From: MPNP01 sp963668325
Lineage (GTDB): Bacteria > Pseudomonadota > Alphaproteobacteria > Rhodobacterales > Rhodobacteraceae
Direction of reading: 5' to 3'
Assembly (NCBI GenBank): GCA_963668325.1
Contig: OY764222.1
Location: forward strand, 186,001-250,000
Length of the DNA stretch: 64,000 nucleotides
Under the pieces are notes generated by a model. It made no database searches. It was not told where the DNA came from and was given only the letters and a program-made list of their open reading frames with translations. The position numbers and the translations under genes are program-made. Each line of letters opens with the position of its first letter. Position 1 is the first letter of the stretch. Positions 38,254-48,814 of this stretch are shown here, one piece after another.

Positions 38254-40311
38254 ATGGATAATCTGGGTAGGTTATTTCGCCCAAAAACAATAGCTTCCAT
38301 AGGAGGCGATTGGGCTGCCAGGGTAGTTGAGCAATGTTTGCTGGCTGATTTTTCTGGAACGACTTGGCCCATTAATCCTAACCGGGAAACCATGCATGGT
38401 ATCCCATGCCTACCTTCAATTAATGACCTTCCCGAACCCCCTGACTGTACTTTTATCGGGGTTAACCGCGAGCAAACAATACCAACTCTGCAATATTTGG
38501 CCAAGGAAGGTGCCGGGGGTGCGGTTTGTTTTGCCTCGGGATTTGCTGAAGTGGCAGGAGAGGACGAAACCGGTAGAAAATATCAGTCAGAACTTGTTAT
38601 TGCATCTGGTTCCATGCCCATACTTGGACCCAATTGCTACGGGATGGTCAATTATCTGGATGGCATTCCAATTTGGCCTGATGTCCATGGAGGAAAAAAA
38701 AGAGAAACAGGTGTCGCAATAATCTGCCAAAGTTCAAACATTGCTCTTAATATTTCCATGCAGTCAAGAGGACTGCCACTGGGATACGTTATTACCACTG
38801 GCAACCAAGCCAAAATAAGTATGGCTGCTATTGCATTAAGTCTTCTGGAAGATTCAAGGGTAACTGCCATTGGAATGTATATCGAAGGGTTTGGCAACAT
38901 TAGGGAGTTTGAACATCTGGCTCTACTGGCCAGACAAAGAAAAATTCCCATTATTGCCCTGAAAGTTGGAGAAAGTGACCAGGCGGCATCTCTGACAGTA
39001 TCCCATACAAGCTCCCTGGCAGGTTCAACAGCAGGATCCAGAGCTTTCTTAAGCAGGTTGGGATTTGGGCAGGTCAGTAGCATTCCAGAAATGGTTGAAA
39101 CATTAAAGATCCTTCACCTTGACGGCCCACTGACTGGTCGAAGGGTTGCTTCAATGTCCTGTTCTGGCGGGGAAGCCTGTTTGATGGCTGATTTGGGGAG
39201 CAAAAGATGCTTGGATTTCGACAGCCTGAATTCCAACCAGGAAGAAGTATTAACCGAAGCTCTAGGACCCAAGGTTCACCTAGCCAACCCACTTGATTAC
39301 CATACCTACCTATGGGGAAACGAGGAAAAACTAATCAAGGTTTTTCAGGCCATGATGTTTGGCAACTACGATCTGGTTTATTTGGTACTTGATTTTCCTC
39401 GGGAAGACCGATGTCAGGGGAATGGCTGGAAAGAAACCTTAAGTGCTTTTGTTAAAGCAACGGAATTAACCGCTGCCAGATCAGCAATTGTAGCCCTTTT
39501 ACCAGACAACCTATCAGAAATGGAAAGTGAAGACTTATTTAATCAAGGCATTATCCCGTTGCATGGAATGAATGAGGCCCTGATTGCTACAGAAACTTGT
39601 GCCGATATTGGTGAAGGTTGGGCTAGGCCTGATCCCCTACCGATTATTACGGGCCCCAATAAGTTAGGTACAATCGTTGCAGCTGACGAAATAGATATCC
39701 GCAAAACCCTTGCAACTTACGGTTTAACTTTTCCCAAGACAAATTTCTTTGCCAAAATTGAGGATATCAACAGAAATACTGAAGTTATCGATTACCCGGT
39801 CGTGCTGAAAACTCCCGGTTTGATGCATAAATCCGAGCATGGTGGAGTGGTTCTGAATCTAAATACCAAAGAATCGTTGCTTGAAGCTGCCTCCAGCTTG
39901 GATCACTCGCAGGGCTTCATGGTTGAACAACAGATCTCCAACGGGCTTGCTGAAATACTGATCGGTGTTACCAATGATATTACGACGGGCTTAATGCTCA
40001 CCTTGGGAAGTGGAGGTATATATTCCGAGTTAATTAAAGACACCCAAAATCTGCTATTACCTACCACATCTGATGACATACGCAGGATCTTGAAAAAATT
40101 AACAATCTGGCCTCTTCTTGAGGGGTATCGAGGTCAACCCGGATGTGATGTTGATTGCCTGGTGCAATCAATTACAGGAATGGCAGAATTTGCTATCCAA
40201 AATCATAGGAACCTGGTTGAGATTGAAATAAATCCCTTTATTTCATTGGCAAAGGGTGGATATGCCGTGGACATCCTGGCTCGATTTACAAATGAAAGTA
40301 ATACACAATGA
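38254..40311 (+). CDS. ADP-forming acyl-CoA synthetase (acetate-CoA ligase family)
   Basis: A 685-aa single-chain NDP-forming acyl-CoA ligase. The N-terminal CoA-binding and succinyl-CoA-synthetase-like parts include PILGPNCYGMVNYLDG and SHTSSLAGSTAGSRAFL, where the phospho-His is expected in the SHTSSLAG region. The C-terminal ATP-grasp part begins about residue 470 (TLATYGLTFPKTNFFAK ... HKSEHGGVVLNL ... EIEINPFISLAKGG). It would activate the acid used by the flanking dehydrogenase and hydratase, in place of the AMP-forming CaiC or the CoA-transferase CaiB of enterobacteria. Its last bases overlap the next gene by four (ATGA). Confidence 0.88.
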   Translation: MDNLGRLFRPKTIASIGGDWAARVVEQCLLADFSGTTWPINPNRETMHGIPCLPSINDLPEPPDCTFIGVNREQTIPTLQYLAKEGAGGAVCFASGFAEVAGEDETGRKYQSELVIASGSMPILGPNCYGMVNYLDGIPIWPDVHGGKKRETGVAIICQSSNIALNISMQSRGLPLGYVITTGNQAKISMAAIALSLLEDSRVTAIGMYIEGFGNIREFEHLALLARQRKIPIIALKVGESDQAASLTVSHTSSLAGSTAGSRAFLSRLGFGQVSSIPEMVETLKILHLDGPLTGRRVASMSCSGGEACLMADLGSKRCLDFDSLNSNQEEVLTEALGPKVHLANPLDYHTYLWGNEEKLIKVFQAMMFGNYDLVYLVLDFPREDRCQGNGWKETLSAFVKATELTAARSAIVALLPDNLSEMESEDLFNQGIIPLHGMNEALIATETCADIGEGWARPDPLPIITGPNKLGTIVAADEIDIRKTLATYGLTFPKTNFFAKIEDINRNTEVIDYPVVLKTPGLMHKSEHGGVVLNLNTKESLLEAASSLDHSQGFMVEQQISNGLAEILIGVTNDITTGLMLTLGSGGIYSELIKDTQNLLLPTTSDDIRRILKKLTIWPLLEGYRGQPGCDVDCLVQSITGMAEFAIQNHRNLVEIEINPFISLAKGGYAVDILARFTNESNTQ

Positions 40312-41093
40312 AACAATCACCGATTAAAACCCGCATCAAGGGAGGTATACTGGAAGTAACGATTGATCGTCCGAAAGCCAACGCCATTGATCTTAAAACC
40401 AGTCAATTGATGGGTGAAATTTTTATGGATTTCAGGGATAATCCTAAGTTGCGAGTAGGAATAGTTCGGGCCGAAGGAGAAAAGTTTTTCTGTGCTGGCT
40501 GGGATCTAAAGGCTTCCATGGATGGTGATGCCGTAGATGGAGATTATGGTATCGGTGGCTTTGGAGGCATGCAAGAGCTGGGGAATCTCAACAAACCCCT
40601 GATCTGTGCGGTAAATGGCATTTGTTGTGGGGGTGGCCTGGAGATTGCCTTATCCTGTGATTTAATCCTGGCAAGTGCTAATGCCACCTTTGCCCTACCT
40701 GAAATTAGAGCTGGCGTGGTAGCAGATGCTGCATCCATAAAATTGCCGAAAAGGATCCCCTACCATGTTGCCATGGATTTGCTTTTAACGGGTAGATGGT
40801 TTGATGCTGAGGAAGCTTTGCAATGGGGTATTGTCAAGGAAATTGTACCATCTGATCAATTGAAGGTAAAAACCTGGGAATTAGCAAGACTTCTGGAATC
40901 CGGTCCCCCACTCGTTTATGCCGCTGCCAAGGAAATTGTTCGTGAGGCAGAAAATCTCCGCTTCCAGGATGCCTTGAGCAGAATAACAAAGCGTCAACTG
41001 GCTACTGTTGACAAGCTATACTCTAGTGAAGACCAGAAGGAAGGGGCAAGAGCCTTTGTCGAAAAAAGAGATCCGGTCTGGAAAGGCAAATAG
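40308..41093 (+). CDS. caiD: Crotonobetainyl-CoA hydratase-like enoyl-CoA hydratase (CaiD-like)
   Basis: A 261-aa crotonase-fold enzyme. It resembles CaiD closely along its length: LEVTIDRPKANAIDLKTSQ, GEKFFCAGWDLKAS, NGICCGGGLEIALSCDLILA, FALPEIRAGVVAD, and the ending FVEKRDPVWKGK. It would add water to crotonobetainyl-CoA to give carnitinyl-CoA or run the reverse. It is coupled to the ligase gene by an ATGA overlap. The general hydratase function is secure; the carnitine substrate is inferred from similarity. Confidence 0.85.
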   Translation: MKQSPIKTRIKGGILEVTIDRPKANAIDLKTSQLMGEIFMDFRDNPKLRVGIVRAEGEKFFCAGWDLKASMDGDAVDGDYGIGGFGGMQELGNLNKPLICAVNGICCGGGLEIALSCDLILASANATFALPEIRAGVVADAASIKLPKRIPYHVAMDLLLTGRWFDAEEALQWGIVKEIVPSDQLKVKTWELARLLESGPPLVYAAAKEIVREAENLRFQDALSRITKRQLATVDKLYSSEDQKEGARAFVEKRDPVWKGK

Positions 41094-41335
41094 GCACAAA
41101 ACCCTAATTTTTACCTCTCTTTTGTCAGTATGTCTACGAATGTTGGGGAAAGTATGAAAAAATCTGAATGGTTTGCTTACTTGGAAATTACCGAAGTCCT
41201 ATGCAATTAAATTTATGGAAAGGTTTTAGAGTAACCTCTTTGGATTAGAGGGTTTTAGAATTTCTGCTTACTAAACTTAGTCAAAAAGACTATTATTTTG
41301 TGGTCATTGATCCAGGGCGATCGCTTTTGAAATTT
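41094..41335. other. Intergenic region after the carnitine-type operon
   Basis: No gene is supported here. An imperfect hairpin (AACCTCT / AGAGGGTT, about 41233-41262) followed by a few T could serve as a weak terminator for the operon. The rest is AT-rich and leads into the group II intron fragment. Confidence 0.4.
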
Positions 41336-41597
41336 TGTCGTTCGCTTCCCGTTCAGTGTCAGGCTTCCCTTATCAGCAGGAAGGTCGCCACCCATATTTG
41401 CCTTTTCGAGGCCTGCTCAGCGTTCACTTCGCGTTACGGCCTGTATGTTCGCTGAGTCGCCCAAGGCGACCCTTCTTGCCAAAGTGCTTCAGTCTACAGT
41501 GTTACCTCCGTAAACCGCCCTGGCTGCTTCCAACCGGAACGACAGGTGTTGCGCGGGATTCGCACCCGCTAGGAAAATGCACCTTTGCACGGCGCAC
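41336..41597 (-). mobile_element. Group II intron 5' fragment
   Basis: Read on the minus strand from 41597, the sequence opens with GTGCGCC and continues with the kind of domain-I text typical of bacterial group II introns: GGGTGCGAATCCCGC, GGAAGCAGCCAGGG, GACTGAAGCAC, AGCGAACATACAGGCC and AAATATGGGTGGCGACC, down to about GAACGGGAAGCGAACG at 41336. About 260 bases are present. No reverse transcriptase gene and no domain V/VI hairpin follow, so this is a truncated 5' part. The 5' splice border falls exactly at the edge of a transposase remnant that reads on the opposite strand. Confidence 0.7.
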
Positions 41598-41929
41598 TGC
41601 CGATATCGGCATAATTATGTTGAGTGGCATATGAGAATGAAACTTGCACCCTTGCTGTTTCAGGACGCCGATCGCGAGGGTGCCCAAGAGATTACGGGCA
41701 CGCCGGTGGCCAAAAGTGTAGTTTTGCCCAGCACCAAAAAGAAAGCGGCTAGCAAGAAGACTACGGAGGGTTTACCTGTCCATAATTTCGGAGGTTGCTG
41801 GATGATTTGGCAACCCTGGTTTTGAACACGGTTCAGCTTCCAACGGATGAAGGAAGTATAACGATGGCAACGCAGCCAACGGCACTTCAGGGCAAGGTAT
41901 TTAAACTGTTGGAGGTGCAGCTGAATTAG
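41598..41929 (+). pseudogene. C-terminal remnant of an IS1634-like transposase
   Basis: In frame from 41598 the sequence reads NYVEWHMRMKLAPLLFQDAD and later TTEGLPVHNF. After a one-base deletion near 41790 the adjacent frame continues FRRLLDDLATLVLNTVQLPT and ends KVFKLLEVQLN-stop at 41927-41929. This is the conserved C-terminal end of IS1634-type (IS4 superfamily) transposases. The N-terminal part is missing; the left end of the remnant coincides with the first base outside the intron fragment, so the intron had probably inserted into this transposase gene, antisense, before both were truncated. Confidence 0.72.
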
Positions 41930-42072
41930 AGTGTTCCCATAAAAGGTACAGTTTGAAGATCCACTGGAATAGCCCTGTATCCCCTTGTAAAGGAGGGTTT
42001 GAACAAATTATATTCTAATTTTATTTGTGAAGTACCGTTGTGTACGGGGCGGACCGGATAGGCAGGATGCAA

Positions 42073-44100
42073 ATGAACGATAAAATGATCACGAGAAGGA
42101 ATCATTACGTACCGATTTGGTATCAGAAGGGCTTCCTGCTGCCGGGCTGTAAGAAATTGCACTATCTTGATCTTGCCCCTAAAAAAATCCCGTTGCCAGA
42201 CGGCCGGGTGTTCTATCACCGGAACCTCTTCGAAAGCTATCCTACGCAATGTTTCTACAAGACTGATCTCTACAACACCACGTTCTTTGGTGCCAGCGTC
42301 AATGACGAGATTGAGAAGCAACTCTTCGGATACATTGATAATCACGGCGCACAGGCGATTAAGGCCTTCCTGGGCGACGACCCAAGTGCCTGTCACCCCC
42401 ATTTTCAAGACCTGTTTATCTACCTGGATGCACAGAAATTCAGAACCCCAAAGGGGCTAGACTGGATACGTTCCCGTTATTATTCTCTGAACCAGAACGC
42501 CCTGATGCAGGAAATGCAGAGCTTGAGGACGGTCAATTGCACGATCTGGAGCGAGAGTGTCAGGGAAATTGTTTCAGCAAAGAAATCGGACGTGAAGTTC
42601 CTCATCACCGATCATCCGGTGACGGTATATAACCATGCCTGCCTGCCCGATCACGAACTATGTCGTTATCCGGAGGATCCTGGCATCATACTCAAGTCAT
42701 CGCAAACGCTGTTTCCGCTTGATCAGGATCATTGCCTGATCTTGACCAATCTGGAGTATGCTGAAGAACCGGAAAAGACCAATGCGCTGGAGAATCGGAC
42801 ATTCCCCCGGCAGGTCCGTCAATCACTTGTACGCACGGACAATTTTATCAAGACGCGCAGTCTGCGTGATACGGACGTGATTGCCATCAACTGCATCTTG
42901 AAATCCCGTGCACGCCGCTTTGTGGCCGCTGGCAACAAGGACTGGCTGTATCCGGAGAAGGACTTCAAGGGTGGTTGGGAGGTCTTGCGGGAACTGCTGC
43001 TGCCGCCCAAGGGCGAACTGTGGCAGTTCGGCGGCGAGACATTCGTTGGATATGAAGACAGAAGCGTCTACTATCAGGACGCCTACGGACAAAGTACACC
43101 GAAGACCACTGTTTTTAACAAGGATATCAAGGACTCCGATCTAGGGGCCAATGACCTTTGCGGCTGCGGCTCTGGCAAGATATTCAAGAAATGCTGTCGG
43201 GGAAAGCCGGTATCGCGTCGTCCATCGTGGAAGGCCTTGAGTATCCGTGAGCGCAATTCCATCTTTTTCCGGGCATTGATTGACATTCTAGGCATGGACT
43301 CCGGCAAGGACTGGAATGATGTGCGTCGGGAGTTGGACGAGGACAAGGTCAAACGGATACACGAACTCTACGGCTCCATTTGGCCAGTTGAAACTGACAT
43401 CTTCGATCTTCTGCCAAAGCCAGACGACAAACCGCGGGCGGTTTATTCCGGTATTCTAGATCCGAGGACGACGCCGTTTGTCGTCTCCAATGTTTGCCTG
43501 TATTTCGGGGATGTGCTGGTGCAACACCCTTTCATCAACCCCAATCAGGTCAACAAAGAGTTTAGCCCTGTAGAAAACCCGCGGAAATATCTGACATCTA
43601 CGCTCAAGAATATCTTGCTATTTTTTCAACTGTACCCACTCATCGAAAGTGGACATATCAATTTGTTCCCGGACCCGGCCTCGATGGACCCTCACCTCCA
43701 GCACTATGTAATGGAATTAGCACAGGAACGGGCAGCAGACGTAGAGATAGACCCCTGTGACTTACATCTCTTCAAGCAGATTTACGAAGAGGATATGTTT
43801 CATATGCACGTGATGTTACCTCGGGAGGCGCAGGAACGTATGTTGCGGAGAGCTCACCCTAATATGCCTGATGAAGACATTGAAAACTTCCTGCAATATA
43901 TGCAAACCGACCGTGAGAATGACCCGCTCGTATTATTGCAGGAAGATGTTTATACCAGAGGTAAGAACGGCGGACCGCTCCACCAAATTTCGATGGGACC
44001 AAATTTCGAGATGCTGCTGCTCATGGCTCAATCGACTGGTGCCTTTGTTGTGACTGATAGTCATCATCGGTGGAAAGAGATGCAGGCGACCAGCCACTGA
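42073..44100 (+). CDS. DUF4238-type protein with SEC-C zinc motif
   Basis: A 675-aa protein. The N-terminus has RRNHYVPIWYQKGFL, the hallmark of DUF4238, whose domain spans about residues 5-275. At about residues 360-376 is a SEC-C zinc-binding motif, NDLCGCGSGKIFKKCC. The remaining 300 residues match nothing I recognise and are helical and acidic. No membrane segment is seen. The gene is more GC-rich than the core genes to its left and lies between a transposase remnant and an intact insertion sequence, so it is probably acquired. The start is chosen at an ATG with AGGA upstream; a GTG at 42040 and ATGs at 42067 and 42085 are alternatives. Confidence 0.7.
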   Translation: MNDKMITRRNHYVPIWYQKGFLLPGCKKLHYLDLAPKKIPLPDGRVFYHRNLFESYPTQCFYKTDLYNTTFFGASVNDEIEKQLFGYIDNHGAQAIKAFLGDDPSACHPHFQDLFIYLDAQKFRTPKGLDWIRSRYYSLNQNALMQEMQSLRTVNCTIWSESVREIVSAKKSDVKFLITDHPVTVYNHACLPDHELCRYPEDPGIILKSSQTLFPLDQDHCLILTNLEYAEEPEKTNALENRTFPRQVRQSLVRTDNFIKTRSLRDTDVIAINCILKSRARRFVAAGNKDWLYPEKDFKGGWEVLRELLLPPKGELWQFGGETFVGYEDRSVYYQDAYGQSTPKTTVFNKDIKDSDLGANDLCGCGSGKIFKKCCRGKPVSRRPSWKALSIRERNSIFFRALIDILGMDSGKDWNDVRRELDEDKVKRIHELYGSIWPVETDIFDLLPKPDDKPRAVYSGILDPRTTPFVVSNVCLYFGDVLVQHPFINPNQVNKEFSPVENPRKYLTSTLKNILLFFQLYPLIESGHINLFPDPASMDPHLQHYVMELAQERAADVEIDPCDLHLFKQIYEEDMFHMHVMLPREAQERMLRRAHPNMPDEDIENFLQYMQTDRENDPLVLLQEDVYTRGKNGGPLHQISMGPNFEMLLLMAQSTGAFVVTDSHHRWKEMQATSH

Positions 44101-44321
44101 GACTGTGAAAGTATTCAAATCAACCCTTTATTGAGTAATATTTTTGCAGTTTTTATAGCCTAACCCCACTCCTTTCAGTCACGTTTATCCTGGTCTATCA
44201 ACCCTTTTCCATTCCCCTGAATATTTTTTCAACAATCACTCCTTTTCCCTCTTGTCATAGTGAACCAGTTCTGATTCACTGCTTCGGAACAATAAATTAT
44301 TTTTTCAATTTAGGATTAGCA

Positions 44322-45803
44322 ATGTCAAAACGACGGTACCAGGAACTTCAGCCCCGCACGGCGGTTCAGTTGTTACCACCGAGTTTGGAAGATTATGTTG
44401 CCCCGGACAATCCGGTCCGGGCAATTGATGCATTTGTCCAGACGCTTGCTTTGAGCGAGATGGGGTTTGGACATGCCGAGGCATGGTCTGGTTCAGGCCA
44501 ACCTCCCTATGATCCGGCAGTACTACTGAAGCTCTATATCTATGGCTATCAAAACAAAATGCGTAGTTCCCGTGCTCTGGAAAAGGCAACCCGGTGTAAT
44601 GTCGAAGTGATGTGGTTGTGTCAGGGCGCGAGACCGACTTACAAGACCATTGCCGATTTTCGCAAGAACAACCTTGTGGCCTTGCGGAATGTCAACCGTG
44701 AGTTTGTCCAGGTTTGTCGGGACTTGTCCTTGATTGGAGGTCGTCGGGTCGCTGTTGACGGGACTTTTTTGAAGGCCAGTGCCAATGGTGCCACTGTTCA
44801 TACCAAGAGTGAACTTGCCCGTGAGATTTCTCATCTGGATAGCAAGATTGCGGCTTACTTTGAGGCGTTGGCCGAAGCAGATGACACCGATGCTGAGGGA
44901 GACTTGTCTGATCCTGACCTGGTTGCCAAGATGGCTGCCTTAGTAGCTCGTTGTGAGCAGAAGAAGGCTTTGCAGGAGCGTGTGCTTGCAAGTGGTGAGA
45001 AACAGCTTTCGGAGGTTGATCCGGATGCTCGCCTGTTAAGCAAGAGGGGGAAAAGTGTGGTTGGTTATAATGGCCAGATTGCGGTGGATGATGAAGCCAA
45101 GCTGATTGTGGCGGTTGATCTGGTGCAGGATGGCAATGATACCCAGCAGTTGGCACCGATGATGACAAAAGCCCAGGAGGCGACAGGCAACAAGGATTTG
45201 GTTGGTCTGGCGGATACCGGTTATGCGAATGGCGAACATTTGAAAGCGTGCGAAGAGAAGGGAATGGCGATGTATGTACCCTTACCGAAACAGGCCTCCC
45301 ACAAGGGCTTGGATGGTCGTTTTGGGCGTGATGATTTCCAGTACGATAAAACGACTGATACCTATGTCTGTCCGGCGGGCCAGAAGTTAACTCCCAGTGC
45401 TGGCAAGCATACTCATAAAGGCAAGCGTTATTTGACTTATCGTTTGAGCGCCAAAGTGTGTGGTGCATGTCCTCGCAAAGAACATTGTCTGGCGCCGAGC
45501 AAGACCTATCGTCTTATTAGACGTTGGGAACATGAAGCTGTGATGGATCGCCATCGTCAGCGGATGGCCAAGGGTGCAGGGGTCATGCGTCAGCGTGGGT
45601 CTTTGGTTGAACATCCCTTTGGAACCCTCAAATGTTGGGCTGGGATCAATTATTTCCTGATGCGTGGTCTGGCCAAGTGCCGTGGTGAGTTGAACCTGAT
45701 GACGTTGTGTTACAATTTCAAACGGGTCTTGAATGAGATTGGTGTGGGGGCTTTTGTTGCGTATTGTAGGGCTAGAAGAGAACTTCAAGGGATACGTATG
45801 TGA
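44322..45803 (+). CDS. IS1182-family transposase
   Basis: A complete 493-aa DDE transposase of the IS1182 group. The N-terminus (LLPPSLEDYVAPDNPVRAIDAF) and the DUF772-type region (YDPAVLLKLYIYGYQNKMRSSRALE) are typical; the C-terminal DDE domain has VAVDGTFLKASAN, VGLADTGYANGEHL and the late LVEHPFGTLKCWAG with the catalytic Glu. The frame is intact, so the copy may be functional. I could not find convincing terminal inverted repeats, so the element's limits are not given; its ends should lie within about 200 bases of the gene. Confidence 0.9.
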   Translation: MSKRRYQELQPRTAVQLLPPSLEDYVAPDNPVRAIDAFVQTLALSEMGFGHAEAWSGSGQPPYDPAVLLKLYIYGYQNKMRSSRALEKATRCNVEVMWLCQGARPTYKTIADFRKNNLVALRNVNREFVQVCRDLSLIGGRRVAVDGTFLKASANGATVHTKSELAREISHLDSKIAAYFEALAEADDTDAEGDLSDPDLVAKMAALVARCEQKKALQERVLASGEKQLSEVDPDARLLSKRGKSVVGYNGQIAVDDEAKLIVAVDLVQDGNDTQQLAPMMTKAQEATGNKDLVGLADTGYANGEHLKACEEKGMAMYVPLPKQASHKGLDGRFGRDDFQYDKTTDTYVCPAGQKLTPSAGKHTHKGKRYLTYRLSAKVCGACPRKEHCLAPSKTYRLIRRWEHEAVMDRHRQRMAKGAGVMRQRGSLVEHPFGTLKCWAGINYFLMRGLAKCRGELNLMTLCYNFKRVLNEIGVGAFVAYCRARRELQGIRM

Positions 45804-45979
45804 TTTTTTCTGGGAAAGAGTATGTTTTTCGTGTTTTGGGGTCAAAATGACCCTGAAAGCAAGGATTTTTGGATGAAAGTGACTTTGTGATAATTATTGG
45901 TGAAATTTAACCTTGTTTTTACTCTGAAGCGAGGTCAAAACAACCTTGATTTGAAGGTCTGGGTAAAGCCCCCGAAATA

Positions 45980-48814
45980 ATGAAAATCAAATACTTTCAC
46001 AGTCTCCCAGGCCCGGCGATGTGGGCTTCTTCTCACCCTGCTTTTCCTGCCGCTGCTGGCCGGCCTGGCGACCGAGACCTCGGCCCAGACCGTGCCGGTC
46101 ATCAGTATCGCCGGTCCCAGCGCCCATTCGACGGAGGGCGCCACCATTACCTTTACCCTTACCGCCTCCCCGGCCCCGACTGCCGACCTCCCCGTTGACG
46201 TGAATGTCACAAATGAAACCGGTAAGGATTTTTTGGCCTCGGGCGAAGCGGGCGTCAGGACAGTAACAATTGCAGCCAATACGACCACTAAAACTTTTGA
46301 CGTTGATACGGAAGATGATGCTGTAGAGGAAGCAAATGGTTCAATCTCAGCGATAATAAATTCTGGAACGGGCTATACCCTACCCTCTGATTTCAGTCAT
46401 TTAGCAATTGCCATTGTCCGAGACAACGACACCCCGACCGTGGGTATCACCGTAGGGGGCGGCGATTTGGGGTCGGTGGCGGAGGGCGGCAGCCTGACGA
46501 TCACGGCCACAAGGAGCGCAGCGAACACCTCGGGTACGGCCCTGACGATTCCGATTCTGGTGTCGTCGACCAGCCACACGACAGCCCAGGCCGCCGACTA
46601 TACGGTGGCCTCCTCGATCAGCATTCCCAACAACTCTGCGACCGGCACGACCACCTTCATGGCGGCGGATGACAATCTGGACGAATTGGACGAGACGGTG
46701 CGGATCTCACTAGATGGCACGAATCTACCAGAGGGCACCGTAAGTGACAGCGACCACTACTCCATTGACATCACCATTACCGACACTGACGTCCCGGTCA
46801 TCAGTGTTACCCAAAACGGCGATTCCATCATTGAGGGCTCAGGTTTCGAGGTAGATTTTGAAATCGGGTCCGACCTCATTATGGCGGCGGATCTTGTGGT
46901 CAACGTGCGGCTCGCCCAGACCAGCGACTTCTTTGACGAGGATGATCTGGGCGACCAGACGGTCACGATCTTGCGCGGGAACGACTATGGGGATTTGCAA
47001 CTTACCCCGATCAACGACGACGTGGACGAGGCCGACGGCATGCTGACCTTTACGGTGCTGGCCGGCACCGACTACACCCTGGGGTCCACCCTCACCGACA
47101 CAGCCACGATTGAGGACGATGACGATCCCGCGATCAGCTTTGCGGAACCGCCGGCGGGCGGGTACCAGGTTGCGGAGGGCGGCCACCACGGTTGCCGTCT
47201 CCTGCACGGACGGCACCGCGACCTTAACCATGACCCATAGCGATTATGACTGTGCAACGAATAGCGTTATCATTCCTGCCAACGCGGCCTCGGTGAACTA
47301 CCGCGTCACCGCCCCTGACGACACTTTGATCGAAGGTGATGAGACTTTCACCGTCACCCTCGACTTCGCGGTTTCGGGTACCCGCCTGGTCGACCCCTCC
47401 ACGGTCACTGTAACCATCGTCGACAATGATACGCCGGAGCTCTGCGACGACTGCATTGTGTCCATCAGCGGTGGTAGTGGGGTAACGGAAGGTACTGCGG
47501 CCACCTTTACGCTGACCGCCAATCCCGCGCCGAGCGCTACTGATGCCGACCTGAAGGTCAATGTCCGGGTCCGGGAGCCCGCCTCGGGGATGTTCGTGGA
47601 TTCGGAATACAAGGGTGATCTCATGGTGATCATCCCCAAGGCCGGGACTGCTACTTTCACCGTCGATACGGATGATGATGAGGTCGACGAGGACGACAAC
47701 ATCATCATTGCCAATATATTGAAGGGGGAGGGTTACGCGCTGCACGCGACGAATTCGGTTGCCAACGTATTGGTAGCGGACAATGACCTCCCGATGGTCA
47801 GTTTTGCTGCGGCCACCTACGACGTGGACGAGGGGGATGCGGTGAAGCTGACCTTGAACATGGTGGGACCGCAGAGCACGGCCACCACGGTGAGTATTGC
47901 CTGCACGGCCGTTACCACCACGGCCGCGGAGTTCAGCGGCTGTCCGTCAAAGGTGACCATACCGGCCAACACGGCCAGCCACAGTTTCACGGTCCAGACC
48001 ACCCAAGACACTAGGGACGAGCCGGACGAGGATTTCACGGTGGCGATTACCGGTGTACCGACGGGTTTGGCCATTGGTTCGCCATCGTTGGCCACGGTGA
48101 CTGTCGCCGACGATGACATCCCCGCCCTGTCAATTATCAGCCATGCTGGAGGGACTGAAGGCAATCCGGCGCAGTTTTTTATTCAAGGCTATTCAGCGGA
48201 GGAACTCACGGTCAATTATACCGTCACGCAAAACGGTGACTTCGTGGCCGCCGGTGATTTGGGCGACCAGACGATCACGTACCCGGCTGGTAGTCATTTT
48301 TTTCGCGTTGAAGTTCCCACCGTGGACGACATGACCGACGAGACCAACGGCGAAGTCATAGTATCCTTGCGGAAGGGTTCAGGCTACCGTGTGAGTGGAC
48401 TTAACACTAAGGCAGCTCGACCTGTCACGGACAATGATAATCCACCGGCGGGCACCCCGACGGTGAATCTCACAGTGGAGGGCGCCAGTGAAGCGACTGT
48501 GGCGGAGGGCGGAACCCTGACGATCACGGCCACCCGGAGCGTGGCAAACACATCGGCCTTGTCGATTCCGATTTTCGGCAGCAGACGAAACCGACGTCAG
48601 CGGCGGAGGACAGTGACTTTACGGTGTCCTCCTACACGATCAGCATTCCCGCCAACCAATTGAGCGGCACGGTGACCTTCACGGCGGTGGATGACAATTT
48701 GGTCGAGAGTGTAGAAGACAGGGTGTACTTCCAACTGGGCACGCTGCCGGCGGGCTACACGGACGGCCCGAACGATGAGATCTTTATCACCATTACGGAT
48801 ACGCTGGTGCCGAC
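45980..48814 (+). pseudogene. 5' part of a broken Calx-beta repeat surface-protein gene
   Basis: This is a chain of Calx-beta-type repeats of about 100-115 residues, each with an acidic DxD turn such as VRDNDTPTV or VADNDLPMVS. It starts at the ATG at 45980 (MKIKYFHSLPG). Continuity then needs a shift near 46010 into the frame carrying the signal-peptide core LLLTLLFLPLLAGLA. A one-base insertion near 47183 and another shift near 48575 each move the frame again without loss of homology. It ends at the target-site duplication of the transposon. Export through the Sec pathway is implied. The DNA is much more GC-rich than the core genes. Confidence 0.82.
48810..48814 (+). repeat. Left copy of 5-bp target-site duplication (CCGAC)
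   Basis: CCGAC here and at 53127-53131 flank the transposon. Joining the two flanks through a single copy restores one continuous reading frame (TLVP followed by TVNLSV), which supports these being the duplicated target. Confidence 0.7.

Noticed and set aside
44692..45468. 258-codon minus-strand open frame
   Set aside because: Antisense to the IS1182-type transposase, with a Pro/His/Ser-rich composition and no domain; a shadow frame.
45839..45853. GGGTCA-AAA-TGACCC palindrome as the right terminal repeat of the IS1182-type element
   Set aside because: No matching sequence was found upstream of the transposase gene, so it may be just a short hairpin after the gene.
47224..47745. 173-codon minus-strand open frame
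   Set aside because: Antisense to Calx-beta repeats; composition reflects the reverse complement of the acidic repeat codons.
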